Assembly (NCBI RefSeq): GCF_008271745.1
Contig: NZ_VKKZ01000020.1
Coordinates: 620,001 to 684,000 of the forward strand
Length of the DNA stretch: 64,000 bases
Source: Rufibacter glacialis
Lineage (GTDB): Bacteria; Bacteroidota; Bacteroidia; Cytophagales; Hymenobacteraceae
Direction: 5' to 3'
Part shown: piece by piece, positions 16,475 through 25,694 of the stretch
Layout of the letters: the number at the start of each line of letters is the position of its first letter
Numbering within the stretch: position 1 is the first letter of the stretch
Program-made: the position numbers and the translations under genes
Notes under the pieces: generated by a model
What the model saw: only the letters and a program-made list of their open reading frames with translations
The model's database searches: none
What the model was told of the DNA's origin: nothing

Positions 16475-17701
16475 TTAAACTTCGGGCACCGCCCCGGCCA
16501 GCTCTGCCGCGCGATAACTGGCCGCCTTCGCCTGGCCCAGGAAGTAAATCACGATGCCCAATACGGTACAGGAAGTCATGACCCCTACCATGGGCAAGGC
16601 GGTGCCGTTGTGGAACAAGCTCACCGTGCCAGAAACTAGGGCGCCAATGCCCATTCTAAAGCTCCCGGCCAGGGCCGAGGCACTGCCGGCAAACCTGGAG
16701 AACGGCGCCAGCGACAAGGCCGAGGAATTGGGGGCAGTAAGCCCCTGCCCCAGTAAAAACAGAAAGAGCACCACAATGAGGCTGGTCTTGCCGTACCACC
16801 CGGCGTACACCCCCAACACCATCACCGCGCCTACCAGGATCTGGTACACCAGGGCAATCCTGATGATCTGCTCGCTGGTGAGTTTACGGAGGAGAATGTG
16901 ATTGAACTGGGGAGACCCAATCATGGCCACCGCCAGAATGGCAAAGATCCAGCCGTACTCCTGCTCGCTCACCCGGTAGATGTTCATGAACACATCTGGG
17001 GAACCGGAGATATAGGCAAAGGGCGCCGCTGAGGCAATGCCGCCCACCAAAGTATACACCAGGAACTGCGGGTGTTTCAACACGGTCAAGAAGTTACCGA
17101 GAACGGCCTTGGGCTTGAGCGACATGGAGGGATCAGGCTGCTTGCCTTCCGGCAGGAAATAGATAATACCAACTAGGATCAGCAGCGTGATCAAGGCCAG
17201 CGCCAAGAACACCGAATGCCACCCGAAGGCGGCCGTCATGTATCCGCCTACCGTGGGGGCAATCATTGGGGAAACGGCAATCACCAGCGTGAGCCAGGAA
17301 AACACCTTGGCCGTCTCAGAAACCGGGAAAAGGTCCCGCACCAGGGCCTGCGCTGCTACCATGCCGGCACAACCACCCACGGCCTGCAGAAAACGCATGA
17401 AAATGAGCATGTCCGCTGAATTGGTCATCGCGCAGCCAATAGAGGCCAGAATGTAGACCAACAAACCGGCGTATAAAGGGAACTTGCGGCCGAACCGGTC
17501 CAGCAGCGGCCCATACAGCAACTGCCCCGCCGAGATACCGATGAGGTAGGCTGTCAAGGACAGCTGCACTTTGGAGATAGTGGTCCCCAGATCTTCGGCA
17601 ATGGCCGGAAAACCAGGCAGATACATATCAATGGAGAAAGGGCTGATGGTGGAGAGGGAGCCCAGGATAAGGATGATGAGGATATATTGCTTGCGCGTCA
17701 T
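16475..17701 (-). CDS. Bcr/CflA family multidrug efflux transporter
   Basis: A drug:H+ antiporter of the major facilitator superfamily with 12 expected membrane helices, 408 residues. Family hallmarks are SPFSIDMYLPGFPAIAEDL in helix 1, the loop motif GPLLDRFGRKFPL between helices 2 and 3, and RFLQAVGGCAGMVAAQALVRDL. Family members export drugs such as bicyclomycin or chloramphenicol; the substrate here is unknown. An in-frame ATG at 17725 would give MPSFSDSD, but it lies inside the -7 box TACCTTTG, so transcription would start after it. The ATG at 17701 (MTRKQYILII) is therefore chosen. It is transcribed alone. Confidence 0.92.
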   Translation of the reverse strand: MTRKQYILIILILGSLSTISPFSIDMYLPGFPAIAEDLGTTISKVQLSLTAYLIGISAGQLLYGPLLDRFGRKFPLYAGLLVYILASIGCAMTNSADMLIFMRFLQAVGGCAGMVAAQALVRDLFPVSETAKVFSWLTLVIAVSPMIAPTVGGYMTAAFGWHSVFLALALITLLILVGIIYFLPEGKQPDPSMSLKPKAVLGNFLTVLKHPQFLVYTLVGGIASAAPFAYISGSPDVFMNIYRVSEQEYGWIFAILAVAMIGSPQFNHILLRKLTSEQIIRIALVYQILVGAVMVLGVYAGWYGKTSLIVVLFLFLLGQGLTAPNSSALSLAPFSRFAGSASALAGSFRMGIGALVSGTVSLFHNGTALPMVGVMTSCTVLGIVIYFLGQAKAASYRAAELAGAVPEV

Positions 17702-17722
17702 GTCAGAATCTGAAAAAGAAGG

Positions 17723-17730
17723 CAAAGGTA
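17723..17730 (-). promoter_or_regulatory. Bacteroidota -7 box of the Bcr/CflA gene
   Basis: TACCTTTG on the minus strand, identical to the topB -7 box. Transcription should start near 17716, which leaves ATG 17701 as the first usable start. The -33 element is poor. Confidence 0.5.
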
Positions 17731-17812
17731 CGGCGCCTACCTTTCATTGACATGAAAAAGTGGAATAATCCGGTTCCCTTGGAGAAACTTGTTTTGCCTG
17801 CGCCTGGAGTAC

Positions 17813-17868
17813 GCCTCCAGTATTTTAAGTCTCATTTCAGGAAAACAGCCTTAAAACATACTGGAGGC
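17813..17868. repeat. Imperfect inverted repeat
   Basis: GCCTCCAGTATTTTAAG (17813-17829) is matched by its complement at 17850-17868 with a 2-base bulge, loop of 20 bases. CTGGAG at 17804 can pair with CTCCAG at 17815 as a competing short hairpin. It lies between the exporter promoter and the phosphorylase terminator and has no clear role. Confidence 0.45.
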
Positions 17869-17923
17869 GGTGGAAACTGGCTCCCTATTGGTCGCGGCAT
17901 AGGAACCGTTTTCGGCTTCCAGA

Positions 17924-17960
17924 CCAAAAAGGGCAGCAGAAATGTCTTCCTGCTGCCCTT
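17924..17960 (-). terminator. Terminator of the phosphorylase gene
   Basis: An 11-bp GC-rich stem (17929-17939 with 17950-17960) followed on the minus strand by TTTTTGGTCT. It lies 24 bases after the stop of the phosphorylase-like gene. Confidence 0.8.
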
Positions 17961-17983
17961 AGCAAAAGGTCACCCAAGGTGCT

Positions 17984-19642
17984 TTACTTCCCGTCTTGGT
18001 ACATCAGGTGGTAATACTCATCTGCCATGCGCTCAGAACCAAAGTACGAAACCACCTCGCGCATACTCTGCTTCATGATGCTGACCCACTTCTTGCGGTC
18101 CTGGTAGTAGGCCGGAATGATTTCCTGCTCTAAGATGTCCATCATGTTGGTGTAGTCAATCTGGTCCTGGTCATAGTCTGGCAAAGACGTGTCCACCACA
18201 GGAAACAGGAAGCTGTTTTCCCCGTGCCGGCCAAACTCCGGGATCCAGCCATCCTGCACCGAGAAGTTGATGGCTCCGTTCATGGCGGCGGTCATGCCGC
18301 TGGTGCCGGACGCCTCGCGGGGCCGGCGAGGGGTGTTGAGCCAGATGTCTGCGCCTTGCTTCAGCTTGGCCGAAAGGTCCAGTTCATAGCCCGTGAGCAC
18401 CGCCACGTTCTTCTTTTGGTGCGATACCTCTATAAGTTTGTTGAAGATACTGATGGCCCCTAAGTCAAAGGGGTACGGCTTGCCCGCCCAGATGACTTGT
18501 ACGGGTTGCCCTTCCTGGTTGATGAGTTCAAAGAAGCGGTGCAGGTCGTAGAGCAGCAGGTCAGCTCGTTTGTAGGCCGCAAACCGGCGGGCCCAGACAA
18601 TGGTAAGCACGTCGGTCTTGAAAAGCTTCCCGGTCTGGTCGGCGACCAGGTCAAAGAGGGGCTTCTTCATCTCCGCCTTTAGCTGCACCAGGCGTTCATC
18701 ATCATTGGTGTCTAAGGCCTTGCGCAACTCTGGGTTCTGCCAATAGGTAATGTTCTGGGCGTTGGTGATGGACTTGATCTCGCTGACGCCTTCGTTGTCA
18801 TACCACATGTCACGGGACACCTCACCGTGCAGCTTAGAGACTCCGTTGGCCATCTTAGCCAGCCTGAGGGCCGTGAGCGTGTAATTGAGGCTGGGCCCGT
18901 AGGTACCCGAAATGCGGCGTGCCTCCTCTACCGGCAACGGCCCGAAAAAGGTCATCTTCGCCAGCAGGTCTACATCGTTCTCTTCGTTACCGGCTTTCTC
19001 TGGGGTGTGGGTGGTAAAGGCGATGCGCTTTTTCACCTCATGGATATCGCGGTACTTGTCAAAGAGGTGAAACACCAGGGGCAACGCGTGGGCTTCATTC
19101 ATGTGGTAGATGGCGGCCCCGCCCAGGCTTTCCACTACCTTGGTGCCCCCAATCCCCAAAATAATGCTTTGCGCGATGCGGGTGGGCAACTCCTTGTCAT
19201 ACAGGCGGTGGGTAATAGTCCGGCTGATGTAGTCGTTCTCAGGAATATCAGTGGTGAGGAAATACATGGGCACGGTGCCGAAGGTCTCAGCGGGTAACAC
19301 CAGCGCCTTCACCCACACCGGGTTGTTGTGGATGATCACCTGCACCATGATGCCGGTGTCTTCCAGAAAGGTGTAGTTCTTTTTCTGGAACTGCACCCCC
19401 ATGTACTGATCATCCTGGCGCACCTGGTCATAGTAGCCGTAGCTCCAGAGAATCCCTATCCCAATCATGTTCTGCCGCAACTCATAGGCGCTGCGCATGT
19501 GTGAACCAGCCAGGTACCCCAAGCCGCCTGAATAGATTTTCAGAGCCTGATGGATTCCAAACTCCATGCTGAAGTAAGCAACCCGCTCACTGTACTTTTC
19601 ATTGATGGCATACGGATGATACCAAGTGCTGTAGTTTCCCAT
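17984..19642 (-). CDS. glgP: Short alpha-glucan phosphorylase family protein (GT35-like)
   Basis: A 552-residue homologue of alpha-glucan/glycogen phosphorylases, which release glucose-1-phosphate from glycogen. RVAYFSMEFGIHQALKIYSG near the N-terminus and EASGTSGMTAAMNGAINF near residue 444 are clear family signatures. It is much shorter than the usual 700-850 residues and begins directly at the catalytic core. The lysine that carries pyridoxal phosphate, normally SGMK-AA or GNMKF, is Thr451 here (codon at 18290-18292). Either this branch has changed mechanism or it is a non-phosphorolytic relative; the fold assignment is safe, the activity is not. The gene is monocistronic. Confidence 0.8.
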   Translation of the reverse strand: MGNYSTWYHPYAINEKYSERVAYFSMEFGIHQALKIYSGGLGYLAGSHMRSAYELRQNMIGIGILWSYGYYDQVRQDDQYMGVQFQKKNYTFLEDTGIMVQVIIHNNPVWVKALVLPAETFGTVPMYFLTTDIPENDYISRTITHRLYDKELPTRIAQSIILGIGGTKVVESLGGAAIYHMNEAHALPLVFHLFDKYRDIHEVKKRIAFTTHTPEKAGNEENDVDLLAKMTFFGPLPVEEARRISGTYGPSLNYTLTALRLAKMANGVSKLHGEVSRDMWYDNEGVSEIKSITNAQNITYWQNPELRKALDTNDDERLVQLKAEMKKPLFDLVADQTGKLFKTDVLTIVWARRFAAYKRADLLLYDLHRFFELINQEGQPVQVIWAGKPYPFDLGAISIFNKLIEVSHQKKNVAVLTGYELDLSAKLKQGADIWLNTPRRPREASGTSGMTAAMNGAINFSVQDGWIPEFGRHGENSFLFPVVDTSLPDYDQDQIDYTNMMDILEQEIIPAYYQDRKKWVSIMKQSMREVVSYFGSERMADEYYHLMYQDGK

Positions 19643-20403
19643 ATAAAAGTTGAAGCGCTATGATAAAGTGATGGAGCGGAAAAGGGCTCTAGGCTCCTGA
19701 ACCGCCATGGCCCGGCAAATACCGCCCGGCCCACGAAGTTCTCAGAACTAATACTAGTTATAATCTGCCTTAGAAACAAGCCTATGATAAGACGTGGCCA
19801 GGGCAGCCTTGCCTTCTTCCGCTTGGCTTCCCTGAATAAGTTCACAATAGACTACGCAAACCCGCCCTCGCGCCGCTTTGCAGGGCAGGTTCTATCTTAG
19901 AAACCATTTCCAGTTTTTGGGGCCTTTTTAGAAAATCAACCCATAAAAGCCTAAAGAAGGCAAGCCATATCTTTTGGAAGCTTCTCCTTCCCTGCTTCCA
20001 CCAAGGTAAAATTGGAAGAGCTTCTTCTGGTTTTTTCCCTGGCTCCCATTGCTGCCTGCAAAAGCTATGAGGCCACCGGATGCACAACTTGACCCTGCTT
20101 TTGGCCTCTTTAAGGAAAAACAAGGTTAAAACAGGAGGTCTTCGGGCCAGGAACTATCTAGCTATTGCTATCCAGCTTGACCTTGATAGTAGGCAGATAG
20201 AGAGGGATGGGGAGGAAGCCTATCCTCCCCTCCAGTGTCGATTGCTTCCCAACTTGGTTTACGGCCTGTTTCAACTAAAACAAGCCTAAACCAGGTTAGG
20301 GATTGGTAAACAAAAGCAGTATGATCTTATCCTGTATTAACCTTTAAGGTACAGCATCAATCGTGACTTTCCTTGTGGCAAACATGAAGATGGCTAGTGA
20401 TTC
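19643..20403. other. Long intergenic region without a convincing gene
   Basis: About 760 bases between two minus-strand genes. Short open frames exist on both strands, but none has a plausible start, composition or recognisable motif. An imperfect inverted repeat GGCCTGTTT...AAAACAAGCC is seen at 20263-20286. Regulatory sequence for the phosphorylase gene probably lies at the left end, but no clean -7 box is visible. Confidence 0.5.
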
Positions 20404-20922
20404 TTAGCGGCCGAAGTCATCTTGCACACGCACAATGTCCTCTTCATTAGAGGGATTCGCAGCATCTGTGTGTTGCCAGATTTCAGCCAGCACGCCCCAT
20501 TCCTGCAAGCCCACCAAGCGGTGCCGCTCAGACTGACGTAAGGTGATTAACGCGCCCGGCTCTAATTTCTGCACTTCCCCTTCTTCGTCGGTGTTGCTGG
20601 TGACTACGCCTACCTTGCCTTTCACTACTTTCCAGACCTCCGCCCGGCGGTGGTGGTACTGCCAGGATAAGCGTTTCTCAGGGGCAACTACCAGGATCTT
20701 AGGGCTGAGTTTGCCAGAGATCCGCAAATCCTCCACAGAGGTCCCATCAAAGTAAGTGTCGGCGAATTGCTGGGCCTGTGCTTCATCAATCACAAAAAAG
20801 CCTCCCCAGGGCCGGGTTTGGTCTTGGCTGGCGATGGTAAATCCCTTGGCAGTGAGTTCCTGCTCTATTTCCTGAAAAAGCGCTTGTTTCTGGTGGTCCG
20901 TTGTCATGGATGTTTCTTTCAA
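20404..20922 (-). CDS. Cupin protein, mannose-6-phosphate isomerase type II-like
   Basis: A 172-residue single-domain cupin. The first cupin motif WQYHHRRAEVWKVVKGKVGV and the second motif ERHRLVGLQEWGVLAEIW give three His and one Glu metal ligands. These are typical of the C-terminal domain of type II mannose-6-phosphate isomerase/GDP-mannose pyrophosphorylase; stand-alone copies in Bacteroidota are often labelled phosphoheptose isomerase. The probable role is sugar-phosphate isomerisation, but binding alone is possible. MTTDHQKQ at 20907 is an alternative start five residues in. There is no operon partner. Confidence 0.75.
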   Translation of the reverse strand: MKETSMTTDHQKQALFQEIEQELTAKGFTIASQDQTRPWGGFFVIDEAQAQQFADTYFDGTSVEDLRISGKLSPKILVVAPEKRLSWQYHHRRAEVWKVVKGKVGVVTSNTDEEGEVQKLEPGALITLRQSERHRLVGLQEWGVLAEIWQHTDAANPSNEEDIVRVQDDFGR

Positions 20923-21676
20923 ATATTTATCGGGCTAATTTAACAGAGCCGGTTTAATTAACCTTCCTGAGACTAGAAAAGATTACCACCTGCCCCGCAT
21001 ATACCATTATTAACCGCTTCTAAGCAGGAAATTTTTGCTGTAGATGTCGATATTTCCCTGATTTCGAAGAGTGGACTAGGGCATTCCTATTCATGACTAA
21101 TAACTCCAAGCTAGGTTTGAGCAACTTTATGGTGCTTATGATTAGAAGTAGTCCTATCCAGGTTACTTTCTTATTTATCTTGAAATTTATAATTGTTTTT
21201 ATCTTGATTCGCAGTAGCTCAAAGCATGAACCCTTATATGAGGCTTACTTCACCTTTAATTAATTACATACCTAAATCCTTCAAACGAAAAAATCGAAAG
21301 CCATTAAAAGGCATTTCTCAAAATTCTCAGTTCCTCTATTTTTAATACTTAGCCTTTTTTGATGTAAAATACTTGAATAATTAGGTAAAAATCACTTCCA
21401 TTTAAACAACATTTAACTTATTCACTATCATAGACTAACCTAAATTTTCAGTTAAATGATTGTAACCTTCTTACAAAATGAAGTTATCCTCCTACTCTTT
21501 TTTTCTGCTTTATTAGACGCGAAGGCTAAGAGGGAAAACAGCGGTAAAACCAGGCCATAGGCAGCTTTTCCCCATTTATATAAATTATCCTATTAACTTG
21601 TTTAAATAATGAAACTTGTCTGATAATAGAATAATTTATATTTGCCTCAACAACAGTAGGTAGTGAAGAGCATAGC
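20923..21676. other. AT-rich intergenic region
   Basis: About 750 bases, clearly AT-richer than the flanks, with stop codons in all frames. Nothing is recognised apart from a good promoter at its right end (21616-21644). The base composition suggests either a decayed insertion or a long upstream control region for the small gene at 21677. Confidence 0.45.
21616..21644 (+). promoter_or_regulatory. Promoter of the 116-residue gene
   Basis: TTG (21616-21618), an 18-base spacer, then TATATTTG (21637-21644), a full match to the Bacteroidota TTG / TAnnTTTG pattern. Transcription should begin near 21651, 26 bases before the ATG. Confidence 0.65.
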
Positions 21677-22027
21677 ATGATTAGTAATAACCGTTCCCCC
21701 ATCCAGGAAAAAGAAGGTCTCTTTGCAGGAGGCCCCTTTCAACAATTATTTTCCATTCTATGGTCTGATGTGTATGAGCGTGGTGAATCCATTGAAGAGG
21801 TCTTGCAAATGGCTATGCGCTACCGGACTGCCTTGGACCAAGATGCGGGTCTGCGGGACTCAGAGAGCCACAAGCTCCTTTACTGGCACCTAGACAACCT
21901 TATTCACGAGGCGGGCAACATGAAGAAGAACCCTAACCATGACCTCTTTCTTTACCTCAAAGCCTTACACGGTCTGCGCGACACCATGAAGAAAGGCCAT
22001 CCTTTTTTAAACTTTGCCCTTGTGTAG
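21677..22027 (+). CDS. Conserved-looking small protein of unknown function
   Basis: I do not recognise this 116-residue protein. It is soluble, lacks a signal peptide, and is predicted mostly helical (FQQLFSILWSDVYERGESIEEVLQMAMRYRTAL, shown as two helices, then a His/Asn-rich loop and LFLYLKALHGLRDTMKK). A clean promoter lies 33 bases upstream, and its codon use fits the genome, so it is likely real. No operon partner lies nearby: the next gene begins 720 bases later. Confidence 0.6.
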   Translation: MISNNRSPIQEKEGLFAGGPFQQLFSILWSDVYERGESIEEVLQMAMRYRTALDQDAGLRDSESHKLLYWHLDNLIHEAGNMKKNPNHDLFLYLKALHGLRDTMKKGHPFLNFALV

Positions 22028-22748
22028 GGGAAAATTGCACCTCAAGATTTCTTATGCTTGGTACTGGTTGACCAAACTTTTAGCCTGCAAACCCATTCTT
22101 TCCAAGCGCATCTCCTAAATAAAGCGGTCGAGGGTTTGCCTTTAACAATACAGGCGCACTTCACCCTTTTCAGGTTCAGGTTTCAGTTTTCTCACCTTCG
22201 TATTAGCCCCTGAGACCCAACAGCCTTTGCGCCAACCTACCACAGAATAAGGCTAAAGTTCATCCGCCAGCTTTTCGTTTAACCCCTTTAGACCACCTTT
22301 ACCTAAACGATGAAGAGCGGTTTCTGGGCCTCCGACAACACAGGCATGCGGTTGAAGGACCCAAGGGTTAGGCAAACCACAGTAAGTTTCCCACCAGACA
22401 TTCCCACCGTTTCCTTCTAACAATCTACTTTTCAGCACTTTATTCAATAACCAATTAGACAAAATTGGTTTTGAGGATGAAATTTTAGTGCCCATTTGAA
22501 TGAACCAGTGGCAAAAAGCAGCTGGTTTTTAGAGAAAGGCAGGAAAAGCTGGCTGTCTTAAAATGGCCAGAATTCGAAAACAAAGCACTTTTTTCTTTTT
22601 AATATTGATTTTATTATTTTCCTTACAAGCATAATCCAATTCAGTCCCATCCCTCGGGGACAGTTCAGCTGGTTACCCTCCTTCGTCTTGCTCAGCAAGT
22701 GCTTTACTGCCTCTCTATTACCCCCAGAATCCTGCAAACCTATTGTGT
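22028..22748. other. Intergenic region before the double-protease gene
   Basis: About 720 bases without a credible gene. The last 190 bases before the protease gene are AT-rich and then C-rich. No TAnnTTTG box or terminator hairpin stands out. Confidence 0.4.
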
Positions 22749-25694
22749 ATGGCTTCCTTAACTCCGCTGCAATGGAAAGTGATTCAGCAAGCAGCTGACC
22801 AATACCAGAATTACGCATCGCAAATTGAGCGGGTCAGACAAGACATCGTTCTCGTTAAACAGGGCACCAAAGACATCACTGAGATCTCGCCAGACCCCAA
22901 CCGGGTAAAAGCCCGGATCAGCCGGGAGATGTCCATGGCCAAGGACACATCCAATCCCGCTAAATTCGCGCGGGAACGGGTAATCCTGAACCCTGATTTC
23001 CAGGAAGCCTGCCTCCTGAACCGGCTGGTAGACTTTGCCCGCACCGTGGGGCGGGTCATGTTACCCGACAGCGGGTACGGCACCGGCTGGCTTATTGGCC
23101 AAGGCCTGTTGATCACCAACCACCACGTGTTGCCCAATAAGGCAGTGGCCGAAGGGTCCTTCCTGAACCTGGGCTATGAGCGTACCGTGGTAGGCGAGCC
23201 TCTCCTGGGCGAAACCTTCCGGCTACGGCCCGACCTGTTTTTCATGACGCCCCGTGAAACCCCGGACGGTGAACTGCAGGGAGAATTAGACTTCACCATT
23301 GTGGGCGTAGAGGAGGTAAGCTCCGGCGGAAAACCTCTCTCAGACTATGGCTACGTGGTGCTGGATGACAAAATGGGCAAAGCCATTGAGGGGGAGAACT
23401 GCCTGGTGATCCAGCACCCGGCCGGTGATTATAAAAAGGTGGTGCTGCGCGACATCCGGCTACTGGCAATTCAGAACCTTCCCGGCGCTGACTACCACCT
23501 GTACTATGAGAGCGACACCCTGCAAGGATCCAGCGGCAGCATTGTGATTGCCTTGGGCACGGGAGAGATCATTGCCCTGCACAATGCCAGCGTGCCCCGC
23601 AAAGACGCCCAGGGCCGGTTCCTTAAAAAAGACAGCAGCCCCTGGCAGGAAGGGGAATCAGAAGACCTGATAGATTGGGTGGCAAACCAGGGCGTGCGCA
23701 TCAGCAAGATTGTAGAAGCACTGCGCAATTTTCCGCCTCTTTCGCCGGAAATGGAGGCAAAACGCCGGGACCTGCTGGACCGGATAGACCACCGGGTGAA
23801 GTCAGTGGTGGTGAGCGCCAAACCAGCAAAGGTCAGCACACCCAGCTTCCCCAGTGAGAAGGCCGAGGCAAAGCCCGAAGCCCCCGTTCTGACCTCTTCG
23901 GTAGCGCAGAGGTTCCTGGTGAAAGCCAGCTCCTTGCCGCTGGTGCGAGAGTACGTGGTCTCTGCTATCACGCAGCAGTTCCCGGCCAGCCACATTTCTT
24001 CCCTGCTGGAAGGCCAAGAAGACACGCGTCTGGGCGCCTACCTCAAGGTAGACCTTTCCAGTGCAGCTGACCCCTGGGTAACAGCCGCCGCCCTGGAGGC
24101 CATAGACGGCGTAGAAGTGGCGGAACCAGACCTGCCCCGATTCACCTCCATTGGAGGATTGGGAGACCCGGCCAGTGAGTCCCCTTCCCTCCTTCCCCGC
24201 CTCACAGAGAGCGGCCGAGGCTCCACCCCCACGGAGACCGACTGGGTTTCCAGCCCCTATTTCAAAAAACTGGACCGAAACACGCCGGCCGGCAAAGCGC
24301 AGATCAGGAAATGGAGCCACCGGGCCGTCAACTTCTCAGAAACGGAAATAACCAAACTGCTGGGCCGGTCTGGGTTGGAGGAACTGTCTTCTTTACGCCT
24401 GGCTCAATTTGACACCGGCTACACCACCCATTCCAAAGTAAAGGGCGGCTTTAACCTCAACATGGATTATGATGCCATAGAGGAAGACAATGAGGCCATG
24501 GATGCCCGGTCAGGGGGAATTTTAAAGCATTTCGGGCACGGCACCCGCACGGGCAGCATCTTGATCGGTGTCTCAGACAGTGAGGTTTCTCCTTCGCGCG
24601 AGGGCAATGTAGGTTTGTTACGCGCCATCACGGAGAAAGACAAAGTGCCGCTGGTCATTACCCCGTTTAGGGTAGCCAAATCAGTTATCCTTATAGGCCG
24701 CATCAGCGAGTTGGTGGACGCGGCCACCCGGGCCATCAGCAGCGGGTATCAGGTGCTCACCATGAGCATGGGTGTTCTGCCGGGTGGCCCCGTGTTACGC
24801 GACCTGGCCCGTTCGGCGTACGAACGGGGGGTGATTTGGTGCTGTGCGGCCGGCAACGAGGTGAAGGTAGTGGTGGCTCCCGCCAAATACCCCGGGGTGA
24901 TCTCCGTGGCGGCCTCTAACCCAGATGATGCCCCCTGGACCGGAAGTTGCCGGGGCCCGGAGGTAGACATCACCGCCCCCGGTGAGTTCATCTACGTGCC
25001 CGTCCTGGGAGACGGCAACAAAGAAGACATGACCTTCGGGAACGGCACCAGTTACGCCACCCCGCACGTAGCGGCGGCGGCCTTGCTCTGGCTGGCCAAA
25101 AACAAGCGCGAAATAGATAAATGGTACACCCAGCCTTGGCAACGGGTAGAGGCGTTTAGGTTCTGTTTACAGAAATCAGCCAGAAAAGAAGGCAAGCTGC
25201 CCAGTAACCAATTTGGGGCGGGGCTGCTGGACATCGGCAAGTTGCTGGTGACCCCGCTGCCCCAGCCTGGCCAATTGCGTCATGCCTACATGGGGTCTGC
25301 TGGATTGGAGAAAGCCCAGGGCAAACCACCTTTGGCCCTGCGGGAAATGGAATACAAAGACTGGCAGGCGGTCTTCAGTGAACCGCTTAAAGGAGAAAGT
25401 ACCCTACTAGCCAAACTACAGGAAAGAACTGGTAGCGCGGCAGGCGCCTCCAGAAGTGCGGCTTCGGTGCATTTTGCCCGGTCCTTGGAGGCGGGCCAAG
25501 CAGGCAGCCAGACGGCTGTGACCACCGTGGAATCCATGGGCAGTCTTTCCACCACTCCTGAGGCGGCCTATGCCAGGTTGCTCTCCCTGAACCAGGTACG
25601 GGCCCAGGCGAAACCCTCTTACGCCATTGGCGAAGACAACGAAGAAGAACCCATGGAAGTGACCAACATTGCTGCACCTGAGACAATTGTATAA
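22749..25694 (+). CDS. Double serine protease: trypsin-like domain fused to subtilisin (S8)
   Basis: A 981-residue protein with two complete protease triads. The N-terminal 75 residues are helical and unassigned. The trypsin-like domain (about 95-320) has His126 in TNHHVLP, Asp181 in GELDFTIVG and Ser262 in GSSGS. Residues about 385-465 look like an I9-type propeptide (ALEAIDGVEVAEPDLPRF). The subtilisin domain (about 540-800) has Asp555 in AQFDTGY, His597 in FGHGT, Asn703 in AAGNE and Ser768 in GTSYATP. There is no signal peptide, so it should act in the cytoplasm. Its stop overlaps the start of the next gene (TAATG), so the two are coupled. The ATG at 22749 is preferred to a TTG two codons upstream. 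The function is unknown; the layout recalls protease effectors of conflict systems. Confidence 0.9.
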   Translation: MASLTPLQWKVIQQAADQYQNYASQIERVRQDIVLVKQGTKDITEISPDPNRVKARISREMSMAKDTSNPAKFARERVILNPDFQEACLLNRLVDFARTVGRVMLPDSGYGTGWLIGQGLLITNHHVLPNKAVAEGSFLNLGYERTVVGEPLLGETFRLRPDLFFMTPRETPDGELQGELDFTIVGVEEVSSGGKPLSDYGYVVLDDKMGKAIEGENCLVIQHPAGDYKKVVLRDIRLLAIQNLPGADYHLYYESDTLQGSSGSIVIALGTGEIIALHNASVPRKDAQGRFLKKDSSPWQEGESEDLIDWVANQGVRISKIVEALRNFPPLSPEMEAKRRDLLDRIDHRVKSVVVSAKPAKVSTPSFPSEKAEAKPEAPVLTSSVAQRFLVKASSLPLVREYVVSAITQQFPASHISSLLEGQEDTRLGAYLKVDLSSAADPWVTAAALEAIDGVEVAEPDLPRFTSIGGLGDPASESPSLLPRLTESGRGSTPTETDWVSSPYFKKLDRNTPAGKAQIRKWSHRAVNFSETEITKLLGRSGLEELSSLRLAQFDTGYTTHSKVKGGFNLNMDYDAIEEDNEAMDARSGGILKHFGHGTRTGSILIGVSDSEVSPSREGNVGLLRAITEKDKVPLVITPFRVAKSVILIGRISELVDAATRAISSGYQVLTMSMGVLPGGPVLRDLARSAYERGVIWCCAAGNEVKVVVAPAKYPGVISVAASNPDDAPWTGSCRGPEVDITAPGEFIYVPVLGDGNKEDMTFGNGTSYATPHVAAAALLWLAKNKREIDKWYTQPWQRVEAFRFCLQKSARKEGKLPSNQFGAGLLDIGKLLVTPLPQPGQLRHAYMGSAGLEKAQGKPPLALREMEYKDWQAVFSEPLKGESTLLAKLQERTGSAAGASRSAASVHFARSLEAGQAGSQTAVTTVESMGSLSTTPEAAYARLLSLNQVRAQAKPSYAIGEDNEEEPMEVTNIAAPETIV

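Noticed and set aside
17752-18078. Plus-strand open frame of 108 residues
   Set aside because: Overlaps the phosphorylase gene end, its terminator and an inverted repeat; no family resemblance.
19540-20289. Three short open frames around the phosphorylase start and the gap beyond
   Set aside because: Low-complexity translations without starts, promoters or motifs.
22253-22818. Minus-strand open frames of 80 and 86 residues
   Set aside because: The second overlaps the protease start, the first has no coding character or homology that I recognise.
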